Source: Whalleya microplaca
Lineage: Eukaryota; Ascomycota; Sordariomycetes; Xylariales; Xylariaceae
Assembly: GCA_022497155.1 (NCBI GenBank)
Contig: MU385781.1
Location: 1-64,000, forward strand
Length of the DNA: 64,000 bases
Direction of reading: 5' to 3'
Numbering within the stretch: position 1 is the stretch's first letter; each line of letters starts with the position of its first letter. A program made the position numbers and the translations under genes. Positions 24,254 to 34,931 of the stretch are shown here, piece after piece. The notes beneath the pieces were generated by a model. It was not told where the DNA came from, made no database searches, and was given only the letters and a program-made list of their open reading frames with translations.

Positions 24254-24418
24254 TCACTGATTTGATCCCAACTTTCCCACCGGCGTACTCAACATCCCGT
24301 GGTACTTCTCTCGGAGAGACCCCAGGTCTTCTTCCAAGTTCTGCGGAATCGTATTTAATCTCGCTTCTGCTTCTCTGTGTTGTAATACTGCTTCAGCCCA
24401 TGGATCTGAATTGGGGAC
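24254..24418 (-). pseudogene. Severed C-terminal tail of the 24.9-26.1 kb gene
   Basis: On the minus strand these 54 codons plus TGA read as a charged helical tail (DPWAEAVLQHREAEARLN, then NLEEDLGSLREKY). It has no start codon of its own. If the 532-bp element at 24421-24952 and one TA copy are removed, codon CTA of the upstream gene (24955-24953) is followed directly by GTC at 24418 in the same frame. The stretch therefore looks like the original end of that protein, cut off by the insertion. Confidence 0.65.
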
Positions 24419-24420
24419 TA

Positions 24421-24952
24421 GGAAATTTCGAAACGGTTATTATCACTGTAGTTCTGGTTATTTTCACGGTAGTATAATGCACTAAACTAAACATGGTCTA
24501 ATAGATTAGATACCTTTCCTGCGGTACTTTCTTCCAATAAATCTAAGTAGCTTTTCTACCAGTCTGAAATCTTCAATATTTTAAACACCCACGAGAAACC
24601 TCTTGCTATTGAAGCTATATACATCCTGTTAGAGCTATATATATCCTGTTGAAGCTATCGTGATAGCCGAATTTTCTGATACTAGCTTCTAGCTACGCTT
24701 AAAGGTTGTCGAGCAACACTAATAACGCGACGAGTTATAAATGGCTTAATGCCTCCATTGACAGCGTTAGCAGGGAGATAAATAGCATCTTGCGTGTAGA
24801 AATAGAAAATATACATCCATCTATTAGTGAGATGTACCGCGGGACAAGTACCTGGTCTATCTAACTATATCAGGCTTAGGGCATTATACTACCGTGAAAA
24901 TCACCAGAACTACAGTGATAATAACCGTTTCGAGGAAATTTGACTACGATCC
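24421..24952. mobile_element. MITE-like inverted-repeat element, 532 bp, TA-flanked
   Basis: Arms at about 24424-24481 and 24881-24941 are reverse complements over about 58 bp with one mismatch and a 3-nt indel. They share the core ctgtagttctggt(t/g)attttcacggtagtataatgc. TA dinucleotides lie at both borders (24419-24420 and 24953-24954), the target-site duplication typical of Tc1/mariner-type elements. The outer ends are imperfectly aligned (short insertions in the right arm). The interior holds no transposase frame. It has a 20-bp tandem repeat (24611-24660, units like gctatatacatcctgtt), so the element is non-autonomous. No second copy was seen in this window. Confidence 0.8.
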
Positions 24953-26086
24953 TAGTGCCGCCACCTTACTCTCAAGCTTTGATCTCTCAACTACTAATGT
25001 CTCGAGTCTGTCCATCTCATTATTTGCTTTCTTGGCCTGGTTATGTCTTTTCTCCAGTTGACGGCATTCCTTCTTTGCGCTGCTAATGAGATTGGGCAGG
25101 TAACCCTTAGCACGCATCACAACCATGAGTTGGTTGTGGGCTATTTTGACGCTTTGGTCCATCTGATCCCACTCTGTCGAGCCCTTCTTGAAAACGGCTT
25201 GCTTCTGAAGGAGAGCTCTATACCCTGTACTGGCCTTGTCAAGCATGATCGGCAGCCTTTTCTCGAAGAGAAGCCGTAAAGTAAGCGCTTCGTTGTGTTT
25301 AAATCTAAGGTACATCCCCATCTGTTCTACGTCCTGAAATATCAACTCTCGCTTGGGCTGAAGATAATGCTGTAAGACATCCCTCGTTGCTGGAGGAAGT
25401 AGACTCCGTAATTCTGGACGCTTGTCGTTATATGCTACATGTAGAAGGTATAGCATGATAAAATTGGGTTCGCTTGCCATCATATCCGGCATATGTGGCT
25501 CTGCGCGAGCGGATACCCCCTTTTCACAAAGGTCACGCTGAACCTTCAATTGTTGCTTCCTTCGTCTTTGATCTCTGCGCTTCTCTTGCTGTTTTATTCT
25601 TGCGGCTTCCTTCTGAAGGACCGTCCTGCGCCGCCTTTTCACCTTGGTGTCGGGCACATCAGCGCGGGTTGTTTCAGTCTGCATCAACAATGTTCGATCC
25701 GGCAAGTTCTCTTGCCTGCTCTCGAAGGATGAGTCTTGCTGGCAGAATAATACGATCTTCCCCTGAAACTTGATTTCTGTAACGGCTCGACGTGAACATT
25801 TCTTAAGGTTGCGTAGTCGGTACTGTCGAACCTTTGGTGAGATATCGTTAAGGTCGTAAATATGAGCAACTAGACATGCATTATTGGAGTCGATGACTGT
25901 ATAGACGTCTGAATGGTTCTCTTTTCTCAACAACTTGTCGATTTCGAAACGGCGGATAGGGGTGTTTCCCGGAAGCTCTTGACCTTCAAGCCTAGGGCTT
26001 GGGACAGATTCTTGTGGACTCTCATGCCGATAACTTTCATTGCCCACAGGACTTGATTTGGGGATTGCTTCTTTGGTTATAGTCAT
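24944..26086 (-). CDS. Hypothetical protein, 3' end truncated by an inserted element
   Basis: A 380-residue intronless frame of unknown family. The start region is Ser/Pro/Glu-rich. The next stretch, PIRRFEIDKLLRKENHSDVYTVIDSNNACLVAHIYDL, loosely recalls the N-lobe of a kinase-like fold, but no catalytic motifs follow. A strongly basic segment, about residues 150-185 (KVKRRRRT, KQQEKRRDQRRRKQQLK), would serve as a nuclear signal. The C-terminal half is helical and charged (KHNEALTLRLLFEKRL, then AKKECRQLEKRHNQAKKANNEMDRLE), a likely coiled coil. The last two residues and the TAG at 24944-24946 lie inside the transposable element at 24421-24952. The natural tail of 54 residues is found beyond it, still in frame. 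The protein is probably functional in a shortened form or is decaying. Confidence 0.65.
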   Translation of the reverse strand: MTITKEAIPKSSPVGNESYRHESPQESVPSPRLEGQELPGNTPIRRFEIDKLLRKENHSDVYTVIDSNNACLVAHIYDLNDISPKVRQYRLRNLKKCSRRAVTEIKFQGKIVLFCQQDSSFESRQENLPDRTLLMQTETTRADVPDTKVKRRRRTVLQKEAARIKQQEKRRDQRRRKQQLKVQRDLCEKGVSARAEPHMPDMMASEPNFIMLYLLHVAYNDKRPELRSLLPPATRDVLQHYLQPKRELIFQDVEQMGMYLRFKHNEALTLRLLFEKRLPIMLDKASTGYRALLQKQAVFKKGSTEWDQMDQSVKIAHNQLMVVMRAKGYLPNLISSAKKECRQLEKRHNQAKKANNEMDRLETLVVERSKLESKVAALGS

Positions 26087-26808
26087 TATTTCTCTCGGCC
26101 TGAAGAAGTATGTTGACTAGAAACGAATTTCGCAAGGCTGGGCAAGTCAAATAGCAGCCCTTTTCATTAACCAGCGTGTTTAGACTCACCCTCTTTGCAT
26201 CTGAATATTACCCCCTAAGCGAAGGGCCAATTCTCATGGCCAATTGTTCATTATACTCGATACACGCATCGGGGTGGCGTCATAGTCTTCTCTACGTTGC
26301 AGCTACTCAGCCACAGGTATTAAAGCGCCACAGGTAGGTAGTGAGTGAAGTGCCACATGACTATGAAGCAGGGCCTCTTATGTTCCTTATAAGATATTTA
26401 TACAATAGTGCTTATTACAGTTCCATGGGATCAGAGGAAATTTATACGAATTTTGCAAAATTATTGGGTATGTACATAGTTGTCCTTACTCTTTAGGCTC
26501 GGAACAGGAGGAATGACGTGGGTAAAAGGCCGAGAGAGTGCGGGTCCCGGCCAGAAAATATGCCCGTCATTGACTTAACTCCCGGTGATCAGCGATAACT
26601 CCGGCCCGTCATGCATGTTAGGTTTGGCCGCAGTCCGCAGCAACACGATGCAAGGCTCATTCCCAGAGATATGGTAATGCCTTCGTTACCAATCAACCAA
26701 TCAGACCGCAGCCGGATACCTGGGAACATGCGAAGCTCGCCCGAGAATATAATATAAATCGCTTCTCCCTCCTACCGCGCACCAGAGGACCTCGTAGCCT
26801 GCGAAGTA
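26087..26808. other. Divergent intergenic region
   Basis: About 0.7 kb between the start of the hypothetical gene (26086, minus) and that of NAPE-PLD (26809, plus), so it should contain both promoters. A TATA-like stretch (aatataatataaatcgc) sits near 26745-26761, about 50-60 bp before the NAPE-PLD ATG. Two CCAAT-type sequences (accaatcaaccaatcag) lie at 26690-26703. Confidence 0.5.
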
Positions 26809-28174
26809 ATGCATCCTTTTGTCCGGCTTCTGTTCCGAAGAGGATCTCGGCCCCAGCCAAACCAATACTCCAAGATGGCCTCAGCAGGCGGCGCTGCCGT
26901 CGCTCTCTCGATGGCCACTTATTACAGTACTGTCACTCTACGCCCGGCATTAGGGGCCCAGGCTGGCGACCGCGAAATCGACGCCCATCACATCAAGAAC
27001 CGCCATGGAAAGACGATCAAATTCGAGAACCCGCACCCATCCTTTGTGTTTCCAACGTTTTGGGAGCTACTCAAGCTTCCTCTGTTTGTCTCCCATGCTG
27101 CTATGCTCATTACGTTGTTGGCTGACTCGAGAGACGTACAGACATCACTTAACCGGCCAGAACGCATTCCCCGAACCGAAATTAGAAGATAAACTAGTAC
27201 CCGTCATAAAACCGCAATTCCTACCTACGCGCACTTCCTCGTCGAACCTCCGCGCCACTTGGCTCGGCCACGCATGCTACTACGTCGAGTACCCCTCGGG
27301 CCTGCGTGTGCTGTTCGACCCCGTCTTCGAAGACTGCTGCGCGCCGTTCAGCTTCCTCGGCTTCAAGAGATTTACCGAGCCGCCGTGCCAACTAGCCGAC
27401 CTCCCCTTCGTGGACGCCGTCGTCATCAGCCATAGCCACTATGACCACTTGTCATACCCGTCGGTCTGCGAGATCCAGAAACATCACCCGAACGCGCACT
27501 TCTTCGTTGGCCTGGGCCTGGAGAAGTGGTTCAAGCAAGGGGGCCTGCACAATGTGACCGAGATGGATTGGTGGCAGGAAGCGGATATCACCTTGACGCC
27601 GCAGGCTACCAAGGACAATACGGGGACGGACAGCTCGGTCGGGTCGGTGCCGCAGGAGTCCATTACTGCCAAGATATCCTGTCTTCCCTGCCAGCATGGA
27701 TCCGGCAGGAGTCTGACTGATCGGAATACCACCCTCTGGTGCTCGTGGGCCGTCACGTCTGGAACTCCTTCCAAGTCGGTCTGGTTCGGAGGAGACACGG
27801 GATACCGGACCGTGCCGAAGCTTCCTAGAGAAGTCGACGACTATGGTCCAGAGTACAAGCACCTACCGGTGTGCCCTCAGTTCCGCCAGATCGGCGAGCG
27901 CTTCGGCTCATTTGATCTGGGGCTTATCCCCATTGGGGCATACGACCCCCGATATCTCTTCTCTTCCGTCCACGCCAACCCCTTTGACTCGGTGGAAATT
28001 TTCCTCGACACGAAATGCAAGAAGGCCATGGGCATTCACTGGGGTACTTGGGTGCTGACGACCGAGCCGGTACTGGAACCTCCGAAGCTACTGAAGGAGG
28101 CGCTCAGGCGGAAAGGAATAGCAGAGACTGGCGTTTTTGATGTTTGTGATATAGGGGAAACTCGTGAGTTTTAA
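26809..28174 (+). CDS. NAPE-hydrolysing phospholipase D (metallo-beta-lactamase fold, Fmp30-like)
   Basis: Two exons, 26809-27087 and 27161-28174, give 430 residues. The 73-nt intron has an atypical GTCTCC donor, with branch CTTAAC and acceptor CCAG; it is the only donor that gives the right phase and a plausible length. Catalytic motifs are intact: TWLGHACYYVEY, the HxHxDH zinc motif as SHSHYDHLS, GDTGY, and IHWGTW near the C-terminus. NAPE-PLDs cleave N-acylphosphatidylethanolamine to N-acylethanolamine and phosphatidic acid using two zinc ions. The yeast homologue Fmp30 sits in the inner mitochondrial membrane. The first ~50 residues here are Arg-rich with a hydrophobic stretch (ASAGGAAVALSMATYYS), consistent with a mitochondrial presequence. 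A second ATG (MASAGG) lies 22 codons in. Confidence 0.9.
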
Positions 28175-28822
28175 AAGTCTACGTCCTTGTGATACCTTAC
28201 CATATATTGTATATGTACATTCAGATAGTGGGTCTAACGAACGGAGTTACATGTATCAATCTCACTACTATTATATCCAATGATTTTTTCGTTAGTCATC
28301 AAAACCAATATTATATAAGCGAGCAAATATTAGTAGAAACAAATATGAAAATGTACCTAAATGTTCTTTGGTGTACCTCCAGTGTGATGCTGGCGTTAGG
28401 GAGGCTAGTAGCATGTGGTCGTCATGATAGGACGGCTGGCAGCGGGCTGTTGCAGCCGCTCACTGGCCCCGAAGCGGGACGCCACAGGTACCTAAGGTCG
28501 AGTTGCCAAGTGACACGCTTCGTGTCTAACCTACATGAATCAATCACCGCAGATCGACTCATCCACGTCGCCTATCCGTTTCCAAACAGACCTTTCCTTG
28601 ACGCGCATCAACCCAGACCGGAAATACGTCTGCTCAAATAATTTTATACATGCCCAATATATTTATAATGCATCAGAGACATGATCCGATATCCGATTTC
28701 TATATTCCCATCTGGCAGACGTCTTCCACTACAGAATATGTCCCTGCAGTAATTTGAACCAGTGTGCATTTGTACATACAATACTTTCATACCGCGTGTA
28801 AGAGTAATATATTGTTATTATT
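28175..28822. other. Intergenic, AT-rich, no gene seen
   Basis: About 650 bases between two genes on the same strand. Apart from a 150-codon frame with no recognisable features, nothing is visible. Confidence 0.45.
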
Positions 28823-30621
28823 ATGGAAGTTCCCACGAAACAGCTGACAGTAAGTGATACGGTATCGCACGGGTTCATATGTGGGATGTCGCATATATAT
28901 TCATCTGCTCACTATTGTGATGAATATGAGCTGACTCATGACATTAGGATGAGTTTCGATCGCTCTTGGACGAAGCGATCATCCTGTCAATCTGCAACGA
29001 TTATGACTTGACCAACCCTCAAGAATTCGCAGCTGCCCGTGACGTTCTGTTGATAATATCTAAGGATGTGGAAGTCGAGGAAGCCACCGGATTCAACCCT
29101 AGCGGTCTTGGTGTCAATGACCTGGTTGACATCAACCCGATAAGTCAAAATGATGGCGTGGAGACAGCCGGTGCAGCTGAAGGTGACCTCAAAAGTACTG
29201 ATGGCTTCACCACTACTACTGAAAGCTCAGGACCACGAAGTCTCATGTCTATAGCATCATCGAAAACATCAACCCAGGAGAACCCAGGCCTTCTCCACGT
29301 CAGCGTCTTTGACGGGCTCAGTGATGTCGAGAAGGAAGTTCAGCTTGGTCAGATGTTTACTTCGTTGAAGTTGATCGATGTCAAGCTCGCTCTGCAGAAG
29401 TCGAAGGGTGATGCAAGCCTCGCTATTGACGAGCTGCTTAATCTGCAATGGCTTGAACAGACCGGCCAGCGTCCCAAAGGCGTTGACGGCTTCTATGTGT
29501 CTGATAACGATGTTCCCAACAGGAGGAAGAAGAAGGGCAAGAAAAGGAAGAAAGTTGCTAAAGCGCCTACACCACCAGCCCAAGACTCATCAAATACTTC
29601 CGAGGGACTAACAAACAACGATGAAATACATACTGGTAAGATACAGACTTATCCAGAATCACAAATATCGCTTACAACTTCAATAGATAATATCGCATTC
29701 GCATCTGATCGGCTCAATCTGGCCGTATCTGAAGTGACGAGCATTTACCGCCGGCGAGGTGATTCCCTCGGGGCTACAGTGGTCGAGATTCTAGACCGCT
29801 ACATTGCTCTTGAACTGCAAACGTCAGATCCCAAGCTGCTGCTTGGCGTCCGGGAACAAGCGGACAAGTTTCCTTGGATTCCTCGCGAGTACATTCAACC
29901 AGCCTTTGAGATGTGCCCAACACGGGAATACGCCCTAGACGTCATCCATGTACTAGCGGACTACTTCGAGAAGCCGTCTTACCTCAAATATGATGTATCA
30001 TACAGCATCGTCGCGTCAGACTTAGAGCCACTTTCTGACACGTCCGAACCTACCAATGCACTAAACCCGAAACCATTGCTCAAGACGTCTGCAAATGTGC
30101 GTTCACCTGTACTCCACGTGCAACGGCCAGTTTCTGGCCAGCCAAGATCACTCCAGGCCGCGACCGTCGCTTCGGCGAATCTTGCGGCGTCAAGAAACCA
30201 CTCATTTATCTCGGCAGCGTCGGCTTTTAGAAAGGGCAGATCGGACCCTCTGTTCAGACACGCCGCCGCGTTCTATGCGGAGCGTGCCCGTGAGCAGGCC
30301 ATAAACCACCGTGAGGCTAGCAGCATTCAGGCCGGCTATCTGGTTGACAAGAATAGCACGAGCGACACGATTGATCTCCACGGCGTCACGGTGCAAGACG
30401 GCGTGGACATTGCCGTCGATCGGGTATGGAGATGGTGGGATAGTCTCGGGGAGGACCGAGCGCGCAAAGCCAAACAGGGCTTCACCGTGGTCACGGGTCT
30501 CGGAAGACATACTTCGGACGGGAGATCACGGCTGCGCAGTAATGTGTTCAAAGCACTCGTCACAGACGGATGGAAGGTGGAGGTATTGACGGGTTCGTAC
30601 CTCGTCACCGGAAGAAGGTAG
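28823..30621 (+). CDS. CUE/Smr-domain protein, Cue2-like no-go-decay endonuclease
   Basis: A 27-nt first exon (28823-28849, MEVPTKQLT) is joined across a 98-nt intron (GTAAGT, GCTGAC, TTAG) to exon 2, 28948-30621. This gives DEFRSLLDEAIILSICNDYDL and 566 residues in total. A CUE-like ubiquitin-binding helix bundle lies near residues 120-170 (LSDVEKEVQLGQMFTSLKLIDVKLALQKSKGDASLAIDELLNLQWLEQ). A Lys-rich run follows (RRKKKGKKRKK). The C-terminal Smr domain has IDLHGVTVQDGVDIAV and GLGRHTSDGRSRLRSNVFKAL, with the conserved D-x-H and the His/Arg of the nuclease site. Yeast Cue2 cuts mRNA at collided ribosomes. A 51-nt segment, 29636-29686, looks like an in-frame intron with no stop, so two isoforms may exist (549 or 566 residues). 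Confidence 0.88.
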
Positions 30622-31844
30622 TGATTGGATTCGAGAGCTGGATTCTCATTGATTGGCTGGTCTCATGTTCCATCTTGATCAACGACTCTAACGACATGTA
30701 CGACATCTCATGGTATAAGACACAAGGCATTGGCGGTGTTTCGGGGTTTAGAGATGGGGATAGTACGATTATTGCATGGTTGGAAATACGAACAGAGAGA
30801 GTAAACTAATAGGTCTCGATGTTTGAGTACGTATTTTGGGCATACCAAGCCTCACCGTTGTCTTAGGACAACGGCAAAATAGGATAGAGAAGACGACTTG
30901 AGAGGTTGGTCAAGCAGTTTGATTATATACGAAGATACTGTGATGTCGTCTGTCCTCGGGGCCTCAATGTACGCAGTATAGTCGAAAACTCGTTTAATTT
31001 GTTATAGCAACTGTGGGTGAACACGGAGCTGTCTGCAGCTAAGTCTTCGCTATCACAGTGGCTGTTTTATATGTGACCTATTATCGGCACTACTAAGTAC
31101 CTAGGCCGCGGTCTAACTTTTCAATTACTCCGTAGAAATTCGTTCTTATTCCCCGCGAATCCACCAGAAGCAGGCAGACAGGCAGGGGAGGTGAGCGCGG
31201 ACTCGGGTTGCAACGACAGTCAGACAAAGGTCATTGCGCCTCATTAATTAGCAGGACCAATATGGGCTTATTCAGAAACAAGCCCCTTCGTACGTATGGT
31301 ATGTACATTTCCATGGACTTGTTCACCAATTGGGGATGTATGTATATATATAGGATAGCTCAACTACGTGCGTAGTCGGTAGAAGATACGAGTCAGTTGA
31401 AGACGCCGGGTAGAACGGTCAGTTCTACCTGTCAAATGCCTAGACTACGAACTACACGAGACTAATTAAGCCAGCTGACGTACCTTAAGGTACCTATCTG
31501 CATGTACCTTCTTTATAAGTGATGCCGATGCCGACCGCGGCCAAGACCCTCCCAGGGCGCAATCAAAGATAGTAACCTAGAACATCCCAGTACCGCCCAC
31601 CAAGAACTGACTTTCACTTTCACCACTCTCGCAACTAATAACACACACAGACATAAAGAAGCGACCTTCGTCGACGCCGTTCATACTTAACTACATCAAG
31701 TCGCGTTACAACAATTCCATTTTTATCTCGTTATTGCCCCCTCTTCTTCAACAACACAACGTCCGAGCTTGGAGGACCGATACGACACGATACTTACTAA
31801 TACATACGGTTTACATACATACATACAACACTTGGAAGCCCACT
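30622..31844. other. Intergenic before NMNAT
   Basis: About 1.2 kb without a supported gene. A perfect 8-bp palindrome with a 4-nt loop (ccgttgtc ttag gacaacgg) lies at 30855-30874, about 235 bp after the Cue2-like stop. The last 250 bases before NMNAT are C/T- and A/C-rich, a typical fungal 5' leader. Confidence 0.5.
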
Positions 31845-32774
31845 ATGACGAACAATCCTGCAGCACCGACGCCACAGCCTGCGTCGGCCATGACGCTGGA
31901 CAGCTACCGATTCCCTGCGCATCGCCTGCTGCGACAGCAGACCAGCGACAATCGCACGCCGCTGGTGCTCGTCGCCTGCGGCAGTTTCTCGCCCATAACC
32001 TACCTGCACCTGCGCATGTTCGAGATGGCCAACGACTACGCACGCATAAACACACAATTCGAGGTCGTCGGCGGCTACCTGTCGCCCGTGTCGGACGCCT
32101 ACAAGAAAGCCGGCCTGGCCTCTTCAGACCACAGGTAAGTACTTATTTATACCCTGCCATTCTAGCGGTCGTATAGCAAGTGTGTGTCGTTTGACAGCTG
32201 ATCGTGTGACAACAGAGTGCGCATGTGCGAGTTAGCCGTCGAGGAGACGTCGAGTTGGCTGATGGTGGACCCGTGGGAGGCAATCCAGCCGGACTACATG
32301 CCCACGGCCAAGGTGCTGGACCATTTCGAGCACGAGATAAACCAAGTCCTGGGCGGCGTGCTGAGCGCCGACGGCTCGAGGCGGAAGCCCGTCAAGATCA
32401 TGCTGCTGGCCGGCGCCGACCTCATCGGCACCATGTCAACGCCGGGCGTCTGGGCCGAGAGCGATCTCGACCATATCCTGGGCAGCTTCGGTGCCATGAT
32501 TGTGGAGCGAAGTGGTACGGACATGGACGAAGCGCTGGGCAACCTGAAGCCGTGGGAGGACAACATCTACGTCATCCACCAGATGATACAGAACGACGTC
32601 AGCAGTACCAAGATCCGCCTCTTCCTGAAGCGGGACATGAGCATACAATATCTCATCCCGCAGCCCGTCATCGAGTACATCGATCAGCACGGGCTCTACA
32701 CTGAGGACGGCGACGGAGCCAAGCCCGACGATAGCGCTACCAAGTCCAAGGACAAGCAACGAGCTACGAACTGA
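31845..32774 (+). CDS. Nicotinamide-nucleotide adenylyltransferase (NMNAT)
   Basis: Two exons, 31845-32134 and 32216-32774, give 282 residues. The 81-nt intron has GTAAGT and ends AACAG. The nucleotidyltransferase motif GSFSPITYLHLRMFEMA (family GxFxPxHxxHL) is near residue 45. The second ATP-binding signature, VSSTKIRLFLKRDMSIQYLIP (ISTxxxR type), is near residue 230. GADLIGTMSTPGVW matches the substrate loop of eukaryotic Nma1/Nma2. The enzyme condenses NMN or NaMN with ATP to make NAD or its deamido form, the last shared step of NAD synthesis and salvage, in the nucleus and cytosol. An alternative start 14 codons later (MTLDSYRFP) would also fit. The C-terminal Lys/Asp tail is not conserved in the family. 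Confidence 0.94.
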
Positions 32775-34931
32775 AAGAATTGCTTCAATTCTTTAGACAT
32801 TGTATCATATCATCATCACCTTTGTTGTACGTTAAGACGTCTACGTATTGTATGTATCACAGCCATCACGATCACATATGCATGCAGATGGAGGTTTTTT
32901 CTGGATTGATTATTCCGCAAGCCTCCCAGGCGTCGCGCCGCTGGATCGCGCATGCTGTCTGATTATCTACTGCACAGTTGAAAAAAGCAACGACGGCACT
33001 ACTCGGCATTGGCCGCAGAAGCAACCCCAGCCGTGGAGGATTCTCTTTTGGATATGCGGGAATCCGGTGCACCCCGGAATGTTGAGAGCGAGAGAGATAG
33101 AGATAGAGGATGAGGGGCAGTTCAATACGAGCAAGCGAGTGAGGGGTTTCGCGGCGTGCTTTCGTTGGAAAGACACCTTGAACCCACCTAACCTACATAC
33201 ATACCTCTCCATTCCCACAGCGAGACAAACAAGTTTTTGGATTAAAAAAAGCGATTAGGCGATTAGGAGGGAGTGGGGGGAATGCTTAGCATGGGTACAT
33301 AAGACGTGACGCGGCCGTTCTGGACGGTATACCATAACCATTTACCATAGACGATATCCATCAATACAGCGTAGACACTTCTACAGCCAGCCACTTGGGC
33401 TGACTTACCATTTCTGCCTCCTCAAATCCAATCTGGGGGTTAGGTTTCACCTAGATAGAGCTTGTCTTGTCTGTCATCTTGTTCTCTATCTCCCCCACCT
33501 CCCCCCCCCCCCCCCGCGTTTCTCTCTCCAAAGCCAATCGGCCTACGCGAGAGAGATGAGCTGTATCTGGCGGCATCTTGCATCATATGCAAAGCCCCGC
33601 TTTTCGCATTATCATGCAGAGGTATAAGTTGCCTACCTGAGAAGGAGGTCTAGGCCGGTTAACAGGTCCTGGTCTTTTGTATGTACGTCCAGGTGACTAC
33701 ATAAAATATCTTGATCAGACTTGACTGCTGAGTTGTAGGATGGGGCTCTGTTGTAGAAATAACGGCAGCTAGGTAATTCGATATAAGTATTGTGCCATTT
33801 TTGGTACTTCAAGATATGACTTGTGAATTGTGATAGCATGGCTACATATTTGGTTACTTATATATATGTGCATCGGAAGCTCGATTATATCGGCTTTCTA
33901 CATAATAATTGAAAAATTTCGGATCTTATCCCGAAAAACATTATACTAGAGCATTTTGCGTATGTAGATTATTACCACTAACAGCAAGAAAATGAGCTTT
34001 GGTGTCTACTGACGACTTTGGAGAAGGCGATCGAGAAACATGAGAGTAAGGCATCTATCAACTCATAATGGCCACGCCTACTTGAGCTGGTTTGAATTCT
34101 ATTTTATCGACGATCTACAATCTACTCCCTGACTATAAGTTAAGTGAGCTTTTGGGCTCTTAGTAGCCCTAACTTAAAAGACAGAATCATGCGATGCCTG
34201 CTTTACGCTTTGAAGCATCAGTCCTAGGTAGCAGCAACCCGAAGACACAGGTGCTGGGCAGGTACATAGCGTGAAAGACGCGATAACGCACTGGGAGTAC
34301 ATATACGATTTTTAGTGGTAGAGCCCAAGGCGACCTCTCTATCATTCCTTAATATACCATCTATCACCACACACTTGCTATTTACAGGAGGCGATACATA
34401 TATATATATATGTATGTATATGTATGATGGCAGCTTTCTGGGCAATGAGGTATCATGACGCAGCAACCCTTTCCCAGGTTTTTAATATATACAGCTCTGC
34501 TATGACCATCTCATCACAGACCCCCATCTGCCTAAGCACTCGGACCTCAATGTCAACTCTATCCAACAAGCGTCTGTTAGGTCTCACTCGGGGAGGCATG
34601 GCCTTTCTTCTCGCCTGATTCAGGTTTTGTCATATTAGACTGTCTGGGTAGATAGGCAAAGTTGCCTCGCCCCAATATGCACATTTCCCCCAGACATAAC
34701 AAAATTCAGGACGAGGAAGGAACGGTTTACTGGGCTGGCAGCAGATCTAGTGGTCTTTGCTTGCACATCTCACTCTTAACATTAGATACGCCCTACTACT
34801 TGGTGGTGATAGCATATATTTGATTCTGCTTCTGACAGAAGGCTTCACATTATTTCCGCCCCTGTCTAGCCAGATATTCGACTATATGTTATCACTAGCG
34901 ATATTTCTTCTCATACTGCTGGCGAGAAAAT
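32775..34931. other. Intergenic, AT-rich, no gene seen
   Basis: About 2.1 kb with no credible coding sequence. It contains a poly-C tract near 33488-33516 and a TA/TG repeat (tatatatatatatgtatgtatatg) near 34398-34423. Confidence 0.5.

Noticed and set aside
24421..24952. The inverted-repeat element acting as a spliced intron
   Set aside because: The GT donor available at its edge (24947-24946) and the TAG acceptor at the other end give the wrong phase for the severed tail, and 500+ nt is long for this genome.
34136..34176. Short hairpin (taagtta...taactta)
   Set aside because: Only 7-bp arms and an irregular stem; expected by chance in AT-rich DNA.
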